From the NCBI GenBank assembly GCA_003233545.1, contig QILZ01000072.1, forward strand, positions 1 to 6,459: DNA of 6,459 bases, read 5' to 3'. Shown piece by piece: positions 1 to 6,459 of the stretch (the first letter of the stretch is position 1; each line of letters opens with the position of its first letter). A model generated the notes under the pieces. It was given only the letters and a program-made list of their open reading frames with translations. It made no database searches and was not told the origin of the DNA. Position numbers and translations under genes: made by a program. This stretch comes from Spirochaetales bacterium (GTDB lineage Bacteria > Spirochaetota > Spirochaetia > SZUA-6).

Positions 1-1098
1 CGTCAACAAAAGGCAAAGGCCTACAATACAGAGAAAAGAGTCTGGTCGTTAGTGACGGTGGTTCTGGAATTTACAGTACTTGCTGCGGCGCTGTTTATGA
101 GTTTAGGCAATACCCTGTACGGAATATTTTCCGGATTGCCTTCTGTTCTTCAGTTTTTCCTATGGAGTCTTCTGATTGTCATAGCAGCGCAGATTGTATC
201 TCTTGTGCCCTCGCTTATGTCAGGATATTTTCTCGAAAAGAAATACGATTTTATGAGGCAGGGAATAGGAGGGTGGTTTGCCGATTCGGGAAAGGGTTTA
301 ATACTGGAGATTATAATTGTCTGGATTGTATCGATGCTTTTCGGATTGGTTGTTCATGTTTTCGGCATATTTTGGTGGGTTTTCTTTGCACTGGTACTCT
401 TTGTTTTTCAGGGTATACTTGCACTGATTTTCCCTGTCGTGATACTTCCTCTCTTTCACAGATATTCACCTATAGAGGACGAGAATCTGACGCGGAAATT
501 AAAATTTGTGCTCGACCGTGCCGGACTTAAGGTTCTCGGTTTTTACAGGGAAGATTCGTCTAAGAAAACATCGCATGATAACGCCTTCTTTGTGGGAATG
601 GGTTCTACGAGAAGAATTGTACTTTATGACAATCTAATAGAGAATTACACCCTTAAAGAGATAAGCGCGGTTATAGCCCACGAGGCGGCGCACAGAAAGA
701 AAAATCATATTATCAAGCTTATGTTTATAAACCTCATAGAAACAATAATTATATCATTATTTATACATATCATTCTTCTCCGTTACTATCCGTCCTTTTT
801 TAATGGAGGAACCGGTGTTCTTCCTCCGCTGTTTATGATTATGCTCATTTTCGGGCTTGTCAGTGTACTGTTCGGAATAGTATCAAACTATATCTCCAGA
901 AGATTCGAATACGAAGCGGATATGGGTGCACTTAAATATACGGGGGATAAAAAGTCCTTTATAAGTATGCTTGCAAAACTCGCAGATAGAAATTTGTCCG
1001 ATGCTTATCCTCCCGTCTGGGTAAAACTGTTTTTTTCCTCACATCCTCCTGTCGGTGAGCGCATAAGCTATGTAGAAAAATATACGGAAAGGATCTGA
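1..1098 (+). CDS. M48 family (Ste24/CAAX-protease-type) membrane zinc metallopeptidase, 5'-truncated by window edge
   Basis: This is a membrane-embedded zinc endopeptidase of the Ste24-type M48 family. Eukaryotic members cleave prenylated CAAX proteins; bacterial members are thought to act in membrane-protein quality control, and the substrate here is unknown. The frame is open to base 1, and codons before the first possible start (GTG at 52) read RQQKAKAYNTEKRVWSLV, which resembles the conserved family N-terminus. The true start therefore lies outside the window, and roughly 50 residues may be missing against a usual length near 410. Counting from the GTG, hydrophobic segments lie at about 4-25, 33-58, 83-105, 106-132, 222-244 and 255-280. 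The zinc site is HEAAH at 210-214 (bases 679-693), with the third ligand Glu288 in the EADMGA motif (bases 913-915). The conserved PLFHRYSPIED region precedes it, and the typical SSHPPVGER motif lies near the C-terminus. The flavodiiron gene follows after 2 bp. The family call is firm; the physiological role is not. Confidence 0.93.
   Translation, partial: RQQKAKAYNTEKRVWSLVTVVLEFTVLAAALFMSLGNTLYGIFSGLPSVLQFFLWSLLIVIAAQIVSLVPSLMSGYFLEKKYDFMRQGIGGWFADSGKGLILEIIIVWIVSMLFGLVVHVFGIFWWVFFALVLFVFQGILALIFPVVILPLFHRYSPIEDENLTRKLKFVLDRAGLKVLGFYREDSSKKTSHDNAFFVGMGSTRRIVLYDNLIENYTLKEISAVIAHEAAHRKKNHIIKLMFINLIETIIISLFIHIILLRYYPSFFNGGTGVLPPLFMIMLIFGLVSVLFGIVSNYISRRFEYEADMGALKYTGDKKSFISMLAKLADRNLSDAYPPVWVKLFFSSHPPVGERISYVEKYTERI
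1086..1093 (+). promoter_or_regulatory. Ribosome binding site of the flavodiiron protein gene
   Basis: The purine-rich GGAAAGGA lies 7 nt before the ATG at 1101 and sits inside the last codons of the M48 peptidase gene, whose TGA stop (1096-1098) falls in the spacer. It supports the ATG at 1101 as the start. It also suggests that the gene is translated from a transcript shared with the peptidase. Confidence 0.7.
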
Positions 1099-1100
1099 TT

Positions 1101-2300
1101 ATGCCTGCAATTGAAATTAAACCGAATATATACTGGATCGGAGTAAATGACAGAACTACGGACCTTTTCGAAGGAATATGGCCTATTACGGACGAAGGTG
1201 TCACATATAATTCCTATCTCATTACCGACGAAAAAAAAGTTATAATCGACCTGTCAAAGGCGATTAAGACCGATACTTTTTTTGATAATATCAGTGAAAA
1301 GGTTAAACTCAGTGACCTCGATTATATTGTTATAAATCACATGGAGCCGGACCATACCGGTGTTTTTCAGATTTTAAGGAAAATGGCTCCGCAATGCAGG
1401 ATACTTGGTACTTCGAAAACCAAAAAGATGCTGGAAACTTTCTACGGTATTACAGACAATGTGATCGAGGTTAAGGACGGAGAAACGCTCACACTGGGTG
1501 AGACAGAGCTTGTCTTTTATCATACTCCCTTTGTCCATTGGCCGGAGACTATGATGACCTATGAGAGGAAAAATAAAATTCTATTCTCATGTGACGGATT
1601 CGGGGGTTATGGTGCACTACAGGGTGCAATATTTAATGATCGATGCGGAAATATCGATTTTTATAAGAAAGAGTCCTTAAGATACTATGTTAATATAGTT
1701 GCAAAATTTTCAAACCCGGTTTTAAAGGCAATCGATAAATTAAAGGATGTGGATATTGCCGTTATTGCACCGTCGCACGGTCTTGTATGGCGGAAAAACC
1801 CGGCAGAAATTGTAAGGCTCTATAAGAAATGGGCGGAATATGCTGCCGGTAAAACAGAAGCCGGTGTTACACTCCTATACGGTTCGATGTACGGGAATAC
1901 GGAGATGATGATGAATGCAGTGGCTCAGGGAATCTCCGGAGAAGGCATTCCTGTAGAGATATTCGATGTGGCAAGAACACACTCCGGTTATATCCTGCCT
2001 TCGCTGTGGACAAAGAGAGGAGTTATGATAGGATCTCCGACATATGAAGCTTCGCTGTTTCCGCCTATGGCTCAGGCCGTAAGTGCGGCTGTACACAAAC
2101 GGATTATGAATAAGAAAATGGCGATGTTCGGAAGTTACGGCTGGAGCGGAGGAGCGCTTCGTGAACTTAAAAAATTAACCGAAGGTATAAAGTGGGAACT
2201 AACGGATTCTTACACATTTATCGGAAGACCGGCAGCAGAGGATCTGAGAACAGGAGAAAAATTCGGAGCTGCTTTTGCCCGTCTCATTAAAGATAAATAA
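1101..2300 (+). CDS. FprA family A-type flavodiiron protein (O2 and/or NO reductase)
   Basis: This is a cytoplasmic flavodiiron protein that reduces O2 to water and/or NO to N2O at a non-haem di-iron centre. Electrons pass through FMN, usually from rubredoxin or a similar donor. At 399 aa it has the minimal class A layout: a metallo-beta-lactamase-like domain (about 1-250) followed by a flavodoxin domain (about 255-395), with no fused rubredoxin or flavin reductase. The full iron-ligand set is visible: His80, Glu82, Asp84 and His85 in HMEPDHTG, His146 in FVHWPE, Asp165 in SCDGFGG and His226 in PSHGL. The flavodoxin phosphate-binding loop is GSMYGNTE (Ser262 to Thr267), and the later SYGWSGGA segment matches the second flavin loop. 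The gene starts 2 bp after the M48 peptidase stop, so the two are probably cotranscribed. No rubredoxin or other donor gene is in the window. Whether O2 or NO is the preferred substrate cannot be told from the sequence. Confidence 0.96.
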   Translation: MPAIEIKPNIYWIGVNDRTTDLFEGIWPITDEGVTYNSYLITDEKKVIIDLSKAIKTDTFFDNISEKVKLSDLDYIVINHMEPDHTGVFQILRKMAPQCRILGTSKTKKMLETFYGITDNVIEVKDGETLTLGETELVFYHTPFVHWPETMMTYERKNKILFSCDGFGGYGALQGAIFNDRCGNIDFYKKESLRYYVNIVAKFSNPVLKAIDKLKDVDIAVIAPSHGLVWRKNPAEIVRLYKKWAEYAAGKTEAGVTLLYGSMYGNTEMMMNAVAQGISGEGIPVEIFDVARTHSGYILPSLWTKRGVMIGSPTYEASLFPPMAQAVSAAVHKRIMNKKMAMFGSYGWSGGALRELKKLTEGIKWELTDSYTFIGRPAAEDLRTGEKFGAAFARLIKDK

Positions 2301-2301
2301 A

Positions 2302-2345
2302 CTTAAGGCGGAATAAATTCGTCTTTTATTCAACCTTCGATTAAG
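2302..2345. terminator. Possible shared (bidirectional) terminator hairpin between convergent genes
   Basis: The 47-bp gap between the two stop codons can fold. GAATAAA (2311-2317) pairs with TTTATTC (2325-2331) around a 7-nt loop. AAGG (2305-2308) pairs with CCTT (2334-2337) across a 2x2 mismatch, and CTTAA (2302-2306) could alternatively pair with TTAAG (2341-2345). The stem is AT-rich, and neither strand has a clear U tract after it. It is therefore a weak candidate, supported mainly by its position between converging operons. Confidence 0.35.
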
Positions 2346-2347
2346 AA

Positions 2348-4738
2348 TTAAGCTGATTTTTCCTTTTCTTTTCTTTCTTTCCATGTACCGGGAGGAAATA
2401 GTTCGTCGAGTGCATCCATAATAGAATCCGCAAATACGAAGTCTATCGATGTGAGCACTTCTTTGGGCAGTTCTTCTATGTCTTTCCTGTTAAGTTCGGG
2501 CATGAGAAGATGGTTCATTTTATTCCTGTGGGCTGCCAGAACCTTTTCTTTAACCCCGCCTATGGGAAGTATTCTGCCGGTCAGTGTTACCTCTCCTGTC
2601 ATTGTATATCCGGGTTTTAACGGTATGCCTGTTACTGCAGAGAGAAGAGCGGATGTTATGGTGATGCCGGCAGAGGGACCGTCTTTTGGTATAGCCCCTT
2701 CCGGGACATGTACATGGATATCTTTGTCCCGTGTAAAATCACCTGCAATATCAAACTCTCCGGCATGGGCACGTATAAACGAAAGAGCTGTCTGTGCACT
2801 CTCCTTCATCACATCACCTAAGCTTCCGGTTAAGAGAAGTTCGCCTTTTCCCTCTAAAATTGCTACTTCCACGGCAAGCATCATACCGCCGGCTTCTGTC
2901 CATGCAAGCCCGTAGGCAAGGCCCGGTTTTGTATCCTTACAGAACATTGTCTCGTGAAATATCTCTTTCCCGAGGTACTTTTTTAAACTCTTTGCAGTGA
3001 TCTGTATACGAAACTGCTTCCCTGTTTTCGTACTTGTTTCTTCATTAATCCCCGATTTTACCGCTTTTCGTGCAATTTTTCTTAAAATATTTGCTATCTC
3101 GCGTTCTAAATTTCTAACTCCGGCTTCCATAGTATAGAAGCGTATAAGATTAAGTATGGCTGTTTTCTGAAATTTTATATCCGCCCATTCCAATCCGTTT
3201 TCCTTAAGCTGCTTTGTTATAAGGAATTTCTCCGCTATTTTCTGTTTTTCATATTCCGTATATCCCGGAATATGAATGACTTCCATTCTGTCCCGTAAAG
3301 CGTACGGTATATTATGTACGGAGTTGGCCGTTGTAATAAACATCACATCGGAAAGATCGTACTGCACCTCCAGATAGTGATCGACAAAGGTCGAATTCTG
3401 TTCGGGATCGAGAACCTCGAGCAGAGCGGAAGCGGGGTCTCCCCTGAAGTCGGCACTCATTTTATCTATTTCATCGAGTAAAAATACAGGGTTTCTTGTG
3501 CCTGCTTTCTTCATCGACTGAATAATCTTGCCCGGAAGAGCCCCTACATATGTCTTTCTGTGTCCCCTTATTTCGGCTTCGTCACGTACACCGCCGAGAG
3601 AAATTCTAACAAAATCCCTGTCGAGTGAACGCGCTACCGATCTCCCAAGTGATGTTTTGCCGGTTCCGGGAGGTCCGACAAAGCATAAGATAGGACCCTT
3701 GACCTTTCCTTTTAACTGCCGTACGGCAATAAAATCGAGAACTCTCTCTTTAACTTTCTTTAAATCGTAGTGATCTTCGTCGAGCCGTTTCTGCGCTATA
3801 TCTATATTTTTATTATCCTGGGTCGTTTCTTTCCATGGAAGGTCTGCTATCCATTCCAGATATGTACGGAGAACGGCGGATTCCGGCGAAATAGGCTGCA
3901 TTCGTGAGAGCCGTTTAAGTTCCTTTTCGCATTTAAACCACACATCTTCCGGCAGATTCTTATCTTTAAGCCGCTTTTCCAGTTCTTTTGCGCCGGAAGG
4001 ATCATTCTGATCAGCACCAAGTTCTTTCTGAATTTCTTTAAGCTGTTCATTTAAAAAGTACTCTTTCTGGGTTTTCTCCAGTTTTTTCCGTACCTTATCG
4101 TTAATCCTGTTTTCCAGCTGAAGAACTTCATTTTCAGAAATAAGGATGTTAATGCAGTTTTCGAGCCGTTTTCCCGTATCGGATTCTGATAAAAGTTCAA
4201 CTTTTTTTTCTATTTTTAAAGGAATATTTGCGGCAATTGTATCGACTAATTTATTTGGTGTTTCGATTCTGTCTATGGAGTTAATAATTTCCGAAGGTAC
4301 TTTTTTATAGAGATTCGAATATTTATTGAATTCCCTGGTGATGTTTCTCATCAATGCCGATATTGTCGATGTTAATTCCTGGTTATTATCTATGGGTTTT
4401 ATATTTACCTTGAGAGATTTATCTTTCTGCAGATATTTCAGAACCTTTGCCCTCTGGTTTCCCTCGACGAGCAGTCTGATGGTTCCGTCGGGAAGTTTCA
4501 GCATCTGCAGAATATGAACAATTGTTCCGACATTATATATATCGTTTTCCCCGGGGTCTTCCACCGAGGTATCTTTTTGCGGTGCAACAAAGAGAAGCCT
4601 TCCCTGCTTATTGGCCGCTTCTACTGCTTGTATGGATTTTTTCCTGCCGACAAAAAAGGGAACAATCATCCCCGGGAAAACCACAAGATCTTTCAAAGGA
4701 ACAAGAGGGAGTTCCGTCTTTTTTGAAAAGATTTTCAT
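2348..4738 (-). CDS. lon: ATP-dependent protease Lon (endopeptidase La)
   Basis: Lon is a cytoplasmic homo-oligomeric AAA+ serine protease that unfolds and degrades damaged proteins and short-lived regulators. At 796 aa it is full length (E. coli Lon has 784). The N-terminal LON substrate-binding domain covers about residues 9-190, beginning with LPLVPLKDLVVFPGM. A charged helical, probably coiled-coil stretch at about 191-245 contains EYFLNEQLKEIQKELG. The AAA+ module has Walker A GPPGTGKT at 355-362, the pore-loop segment YVGALPGK, Walker B FLLDEIDK with Asp422 and Glu423, a sensor-1 region (FITTANS) and an arginine-finger region (LRDRME). The protease domain carries the Ser-Lys dyad: Ser689 in PKDGPSAG and Lys732 in GGVKEK, 43 residues apart as in E. 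coli. The ATG overlaps the clpX stop as ATGA, so translational coupling is likely. The C-terminus is short, Lys/Glu-rich and unremarkable. No residue expected for activity is missing. Confidence 0.98.
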   Translation of the reverse strand: MKIFSKKTELPLVPLKDLVVFPGMIVPFFVGRKKSIQAVEAANKQGRLLFVAPQKDTSVEDPGENDIYNVGTIVHILQMLKLPDGTIRLLVEGNQRAKVLKYLQKDKSLKVNIKPIDNNQELTSTISALMRNITREFNKYSNLYKKVPSEIINSIDRIETPNKLVDTIAANIPLKIEKKVELLSESDTGKRLENCINILISENEVLQLENRINDKVRKKLEKTQKEYFLNEQLKEIQKELGADQNDPSGAKELEKRLKDKNLPEDVWFKCEKELKRLSRMQPISPESAVLRTYLEWIADLPWKETTQDNKNIDIAQKRLDEDHYDLKKVKERVLDFIAVRQLKGKVKGPILCFVGPPGTGKTSLGRSVARSLDRDFVRISLGGVRDEAEIRGHRKTYVGALPGKIIQSMKKAGTRNPVFLLDEIDKMSADFRGDPASALLEVLDPEQNSTFVDHYLEVQYDLSDVMFITTANSVHNIPYALRDRMEVIHIPGYTEYEKQKIAEKFLITKQLKENGLEWADIKFQKTAILNLIRFYTMEAGVRNLEREIANILRKIARKAVKSGINEETSTKTGKQFRIQITAKSLKKYLGKEIFHETMFCKDTKPGLAYGLAWTEAGGMMLAVEVAILEGKGELLLTGSLGDVMKESAQTALSFIRAHAGEFDIAGDFTRDKDIHVHVPEGAIPKDGPSAGITITSALLSAVTGIPLKPGYTMTGEVTLTGRILPIGGVKEKVLAAHRNKMNHLLMPELNRKDIEELPKEVLTSIDFVFADSIMDALDELFPPGTWKERKEKEKSA

Positions 4739-5985
4739 GCAGTTTTCTTTTCTCCGATAATAATAATTTCCGGTTTATTTGATTTTTCCACTACTTCTTT
4801 TGTTACAACTACTTTTTTCTTTCCTTCGATGGAAGGAATATCATACATAATATCTATCATCAATTCTTCCACGATAGAACGTAATCCTCTTGCACCTGTT
4901 TTTCTTTTTACCGCTTTCCTGGCGATTTCCTCGATCGCATTCTCCTGGAATTCAAGCTCGACATCGTCGAGTTTCATGGAGGCCTTATACTGTTTTAATA
5001 CGGAATTTCTGGGCTCGGTTACGATTTTTTTCAGCGCTTCGATGTCCAGTTCTCCGAGTGTAACGACCAATGGAAGTCTCCCGACAAATTCCGGTATAAG
5101 TCCGTATTGTATAAGATCATCCGGATGAAGGTGGGAGTATAGTTCTATAAGATCCTTTTCGTCTGCCGGTTTAATATCCGCACCGAAACCCATAGGATGC
5201 TGTGATATTCTTGATTCCACCATTTTATCCAGTCCTACAAAAGCACCGCCGCATATAAAGAGGATATTATTCGTATTAATCCTAAGCATTTCCTGGTTCG
5301 GGTGTTTTCTCCCTCCCTGGGGAGGGACGGAAGCTACGGTTCCTTCGATTATCTTTAATAAGGCCTGCTGTACTCCTTCACCGGAGACATCGCGTGTAAT
5401 GGAAACATTTTCGCCTTTTCTTGCAATCTTATCGATTTCATCTATATAGATTATTCCCTTTTCCGCTGTCGGTATATTGTTTCCGGCATTCTGAATAAGT
5501 TTAAGAAGGATATTCTCCACATCCTCCCCCACATAACCTGCTTCGGTAAGCGTTGTTGCATCTGCGATTGCAAAAGGTACTTTCAGTTTTTTTGCAAGAG
5601 TACGTGCAAGCAAAGTCTTCCCTGTCCCGGTAGGCCCGATTAACAGAACGTTCGATTTTTCGATTTCGATATCCTTTTCGATCTTGTGTCCCATGGAGAT
5701 TCTTTTGTAGTGATTATATACGGCAACCGAAAGTACCTTTTTTGCCTGTTCCTGCCCTATAACGTACTGATCCAGATATTCCTTGATATCTTTGGGCTTT
5801 GGTATATCTTCCTGGAATTCGGTAGATAGAACCTCATCTTCTTCATCCAGGATATGTTTACAGACATTAACACATTCATCGCATATATATACGCCGGGTC
5901 CCGCTATAAGCCGCCTGACAGAATCTGCACTCTTGCCGCAGAAAGAACAGACTTTTTGTCCGTCATTCTTTGCTACTCTTCCCAT
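4735..5985 (-). CDS. clpX: ATP-dependent Clp protease ATP-binding subunit ClpX
   Basis: ClpX is the hexameric AAA+ unfoldase that recognises tagged substrates, unfolds them and threads them into the ClpP barrel. At 416 aa it is full length (E. coli has 424). The N-terminal zinc-binding domain has four cysteines, Cys13, Cys16, Cys35 and Cys38 (CSFC and CDEC). The AAA+ domain has Walker A GPTGTGKT at 117-124, pore-loop-1 GYVG at 150-153, Walker B IIYIDEIDK with Asp182 and Glu183, and the pore-2/arginine segment RDVSGEGVQQ at 198-207. A sensor-2 motif, TGARGLR, lies near the C-terminus. The ClpP-docking tripeptide is MGF at 265-267 instead of the commoner IGF or LGF. The ATG at 5985 is favoured because the zinc finger begins 12 residues later and a strong AGGGGAG site precedes it. 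The gene starts inside the end of clpP (23-nt overlap) and its TGA overlaps the lon ATG by 4 nt. One operon is the simplest reading. Confidence 0.98.
   Translation of the reverse strand: MGRVAKNDGQKVCSFCGKSADSVRRLIAGPGVYICDECVNVCKHILDEEDEVLSTEFQEDIPKPKDIKEYLDQYVIGQEQAKKVLSVAVYNHYKRISMGHKIEKDIEIEKSNVLLIGPTGTGKTLLARTLAKKLKVPFAIADATTLTEAGYVGEDVENILLKLIQNAGNNIPTAEKGIIYIDEIDKIARKGENVSITRDVSGEGVQQALLKIIEGTVASVPPQGGRKHPNQEMLRINTNNILFICGGAFVGLDKMVESRISQHPMGFGADIKPADEKDLIELYSHLHPDDLIQYGLIPEFVGRLPLVVTLGELDIEALKKIVTEPRNSVLKQYKASMKLDDVELEFQENAIEEIARKAVKRKTGARGLRSIVEELMIDIMYDIPSIEGKKKVVVTKEVVEKSNKPEIIIIGEKKTA
4752..4755 (-). promoter_or_regulatory. Weak, distant ribosome binding site for lon within the clpX 3' end
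   Basis: Read on the minus strand, GGAG lies 13 nt before the lon ATG, followed by an A-rich spacer that includes AAAAGAAAA. The spacing is longer than usual. Together with the ATGA stop/start overlap at 4738-4735, this suggests that lon translation depends largely on ribosomes finishing clpX. Confidence 0.45.
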
Positions 5986-6459
5986 TTTCTCCCCTTATTA
6001 AGACTTTATCCACGATTCCGTAATTTTTTGCTTCTTTCGCAGACATATAGTAATCCCGTTCCAGATCTTTTGCCACTGTTTTTTCACTTTTACCTGTATG
6101 CAGAGCGAAATAACTTATGATTAGCTTCTTTACACGGACTATTTCACGCGCCTGTATACCAATATCGGCAGCCTGGCCGGAAACACCACCCCAGGGTTGA
6201 TGAATAAGAATTCGTGATGACGGAAGTGCAAAACGCTTGCCTGAACATCCGCAGGAGAGGAGAAGTGCGGCCATCGATGCAGCCTGACCAAGGCAGATTG
6301 TACTGACATCCGGCTTTATATACAGTATAGTATCATAAATTGCCAGTCCTGCTGTTACCGAACCGCCCGGGCTGTTTATGTAGATATGAATATCCTTTTC
6401 AGGATCCTGAGATTCGAGAAATAACAGCTGGGCTACGATTAAATCAGCAGTAATATCGA
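5963..6459 (-). CDS. clpP: ATP-dependent Clp protease proteolytic subunit ClpP, N-terminus cut by window edge
   Basis: ClpP is the serine peptidase that forms a double-heptamer barrel and degrades polypeptides fed in by ClpX or a similar ATPase. The minus-strand frame stays open to the right edge. Its first visible residues, DITADLIVAQLLFLES, match the start of the first helical region of the family, so about 30-40 N-terminal residues are missing. The catalytic triad is complete: Ser in GQAASM (codon 6277-6275), His in LIHQP (6202-6200) and Asp in ERDYY (6055-6053). The spacing is 25 and then 49 residues, the same as Ser97, His122 and Asp171 of E. coli ClpP. The oxyanion-side glycines in NSPGGSV and the handle region (GQAADIGIQAREI) are typical. 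The ATG at 6274 is an internal methionine directly after the catalytic serine, not a start. The C-terminus ends with a short hydrophilic tail, RGENGKSSKE, whose codons overlap the start of clpX by 23 nt. Confidence 0.97.
   Translation of the reverse strand, partial: DITADLIVAQLLFLESQDPEKDIHIYINSPGGSVTAGLAIYDTILYIKPDVSTICLGQAASMAALLLSCGCSGKRFALPSSRILIHQPWGGVSGQAADIGIQAREIVRVKKLIISYFALHTGKSEKTVAKDLERDYYMSAKEAKNYGIVDKVLIRGENGKSSKE
5989..5995 (-). promoter_or_regulatory. Strong ribosome binding site of clpX, inside clpP
   Basis: On the minus strand AGGGGAG stands 3 nt before the clpX ATG (5985-5983). It is embedded in the last clpP codons, upstream of the clpP stop at 5965-5963. It fixes the clpX start and shows that the clpP/clpX overlap is not a mis-called start. 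Confidence 0.75.

Noticed and set aside
162..530. 122-aa plus-strand frame inside the M48 peptidase gene
   Set aside because: It is in an alternate frame over conserved membrane segments and is Cys-rich by chance. No ribosome site or family match is visible.
2199..2384. 61-aa minus-strand open frame spanning the convergent gap
   Set aside because: It overlaps the ends of both the lon and flavodiiron genes, has low-complexity Lys/Ser/Arg composition and no good ribosome site.
2451..2915. 154-aa open frame on the plus strand within lon, rich in Ser and Pro
   Set aside because: It lies wholly antisense to the Lon protease domain, which is intact and strongly conserved. I see no ribosome site and no recognisable family, so it is a shadow of lon codons.
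4514..4782. Two overlapping plus-strand open frames opposite the start of lon and the end of clpX
   Set aside because: They are antisense to conserved coding sequence, overlap each other in different frames and show no family features.
5783..6120. Plus-strand open frames across the clpX/clpP junction
   Set aside because: Both are antisense to the zinc-finger end of clpX and the end of clpP, which are unmistakable. No independent support was found.
5963..6274. Short ClpP-like protein starting at the ATG at 6274
   Set aside because: That methionine immediately follows the catalytic serine. The frame continues upstream with perfect ClpP sequence to the window edge, so this is an internal codon of a full ClpP.
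1..6459. Mobile elements, CRISPR arrays, tRNA or rRNA genes, large repeats, riboswitches
   Set aside because: Coding sequence fills nearly the whole window and the only gap is 47 bp. I saw no terminal inverted repeats, spaced repeats or structured RNA signatures.

Overview
The window holds five protein genes in two converging groups and almost no non-coding DNA. The plus strand carries an integral-membrane M48 (Ste24-type) zinc metallopeptidase, cut by the left edge, followed 2 bp later by a complete FprA-type flavodiiron protein. The minus strand carries clpP (cut by the right edge), clpX and lon, in transcription order. The two groups meet tail to tail across a 47-bp gap at 2301-2347 that contains an imperfect AT-rich hairpin.

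The source is a bacterium of moderate to low GC. The flavodiiron protein, which detoxifies O2 or NO, suggests an anaerobe or microaerophile. The Lon and ClpX sequences give me a weak impression of a spirochaete, but I cannot establish the taxon from the sequence alone. There are no transposases, integrases, repeats, tRNAs, rRNAs or CRISPR arrays, so this looks like ordinary chromosomal core sequence.

On the minus strand, clpP-clpX-lon is the classic ATP-dependent proteolysis cluster: ClpP is the serine peptidase barrel, ClpX its AAA+ unfoldase, and Lon a self-contained AAA+ protease. The three genes are tightly packed. clpP and clpX overlap by 23 nt, and clpX and lon share an ATGA stop/start, so translational coupling is likely. 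On the plus strand the M48 peptidase and the flavodiiron protein are probably cotranscribed. The first would act at the membrane and the second in the cytoplasm. All catalytic and metal-binding residues I could locate are intact in all five products.

I found no previously undescribed system. The points worth a second look are the coupled gene junctions, the MGF form of the ClpX ClpP-docking tripeptide, the unusual M48/flavodiiron pairing, and the shared convergent hairpin.
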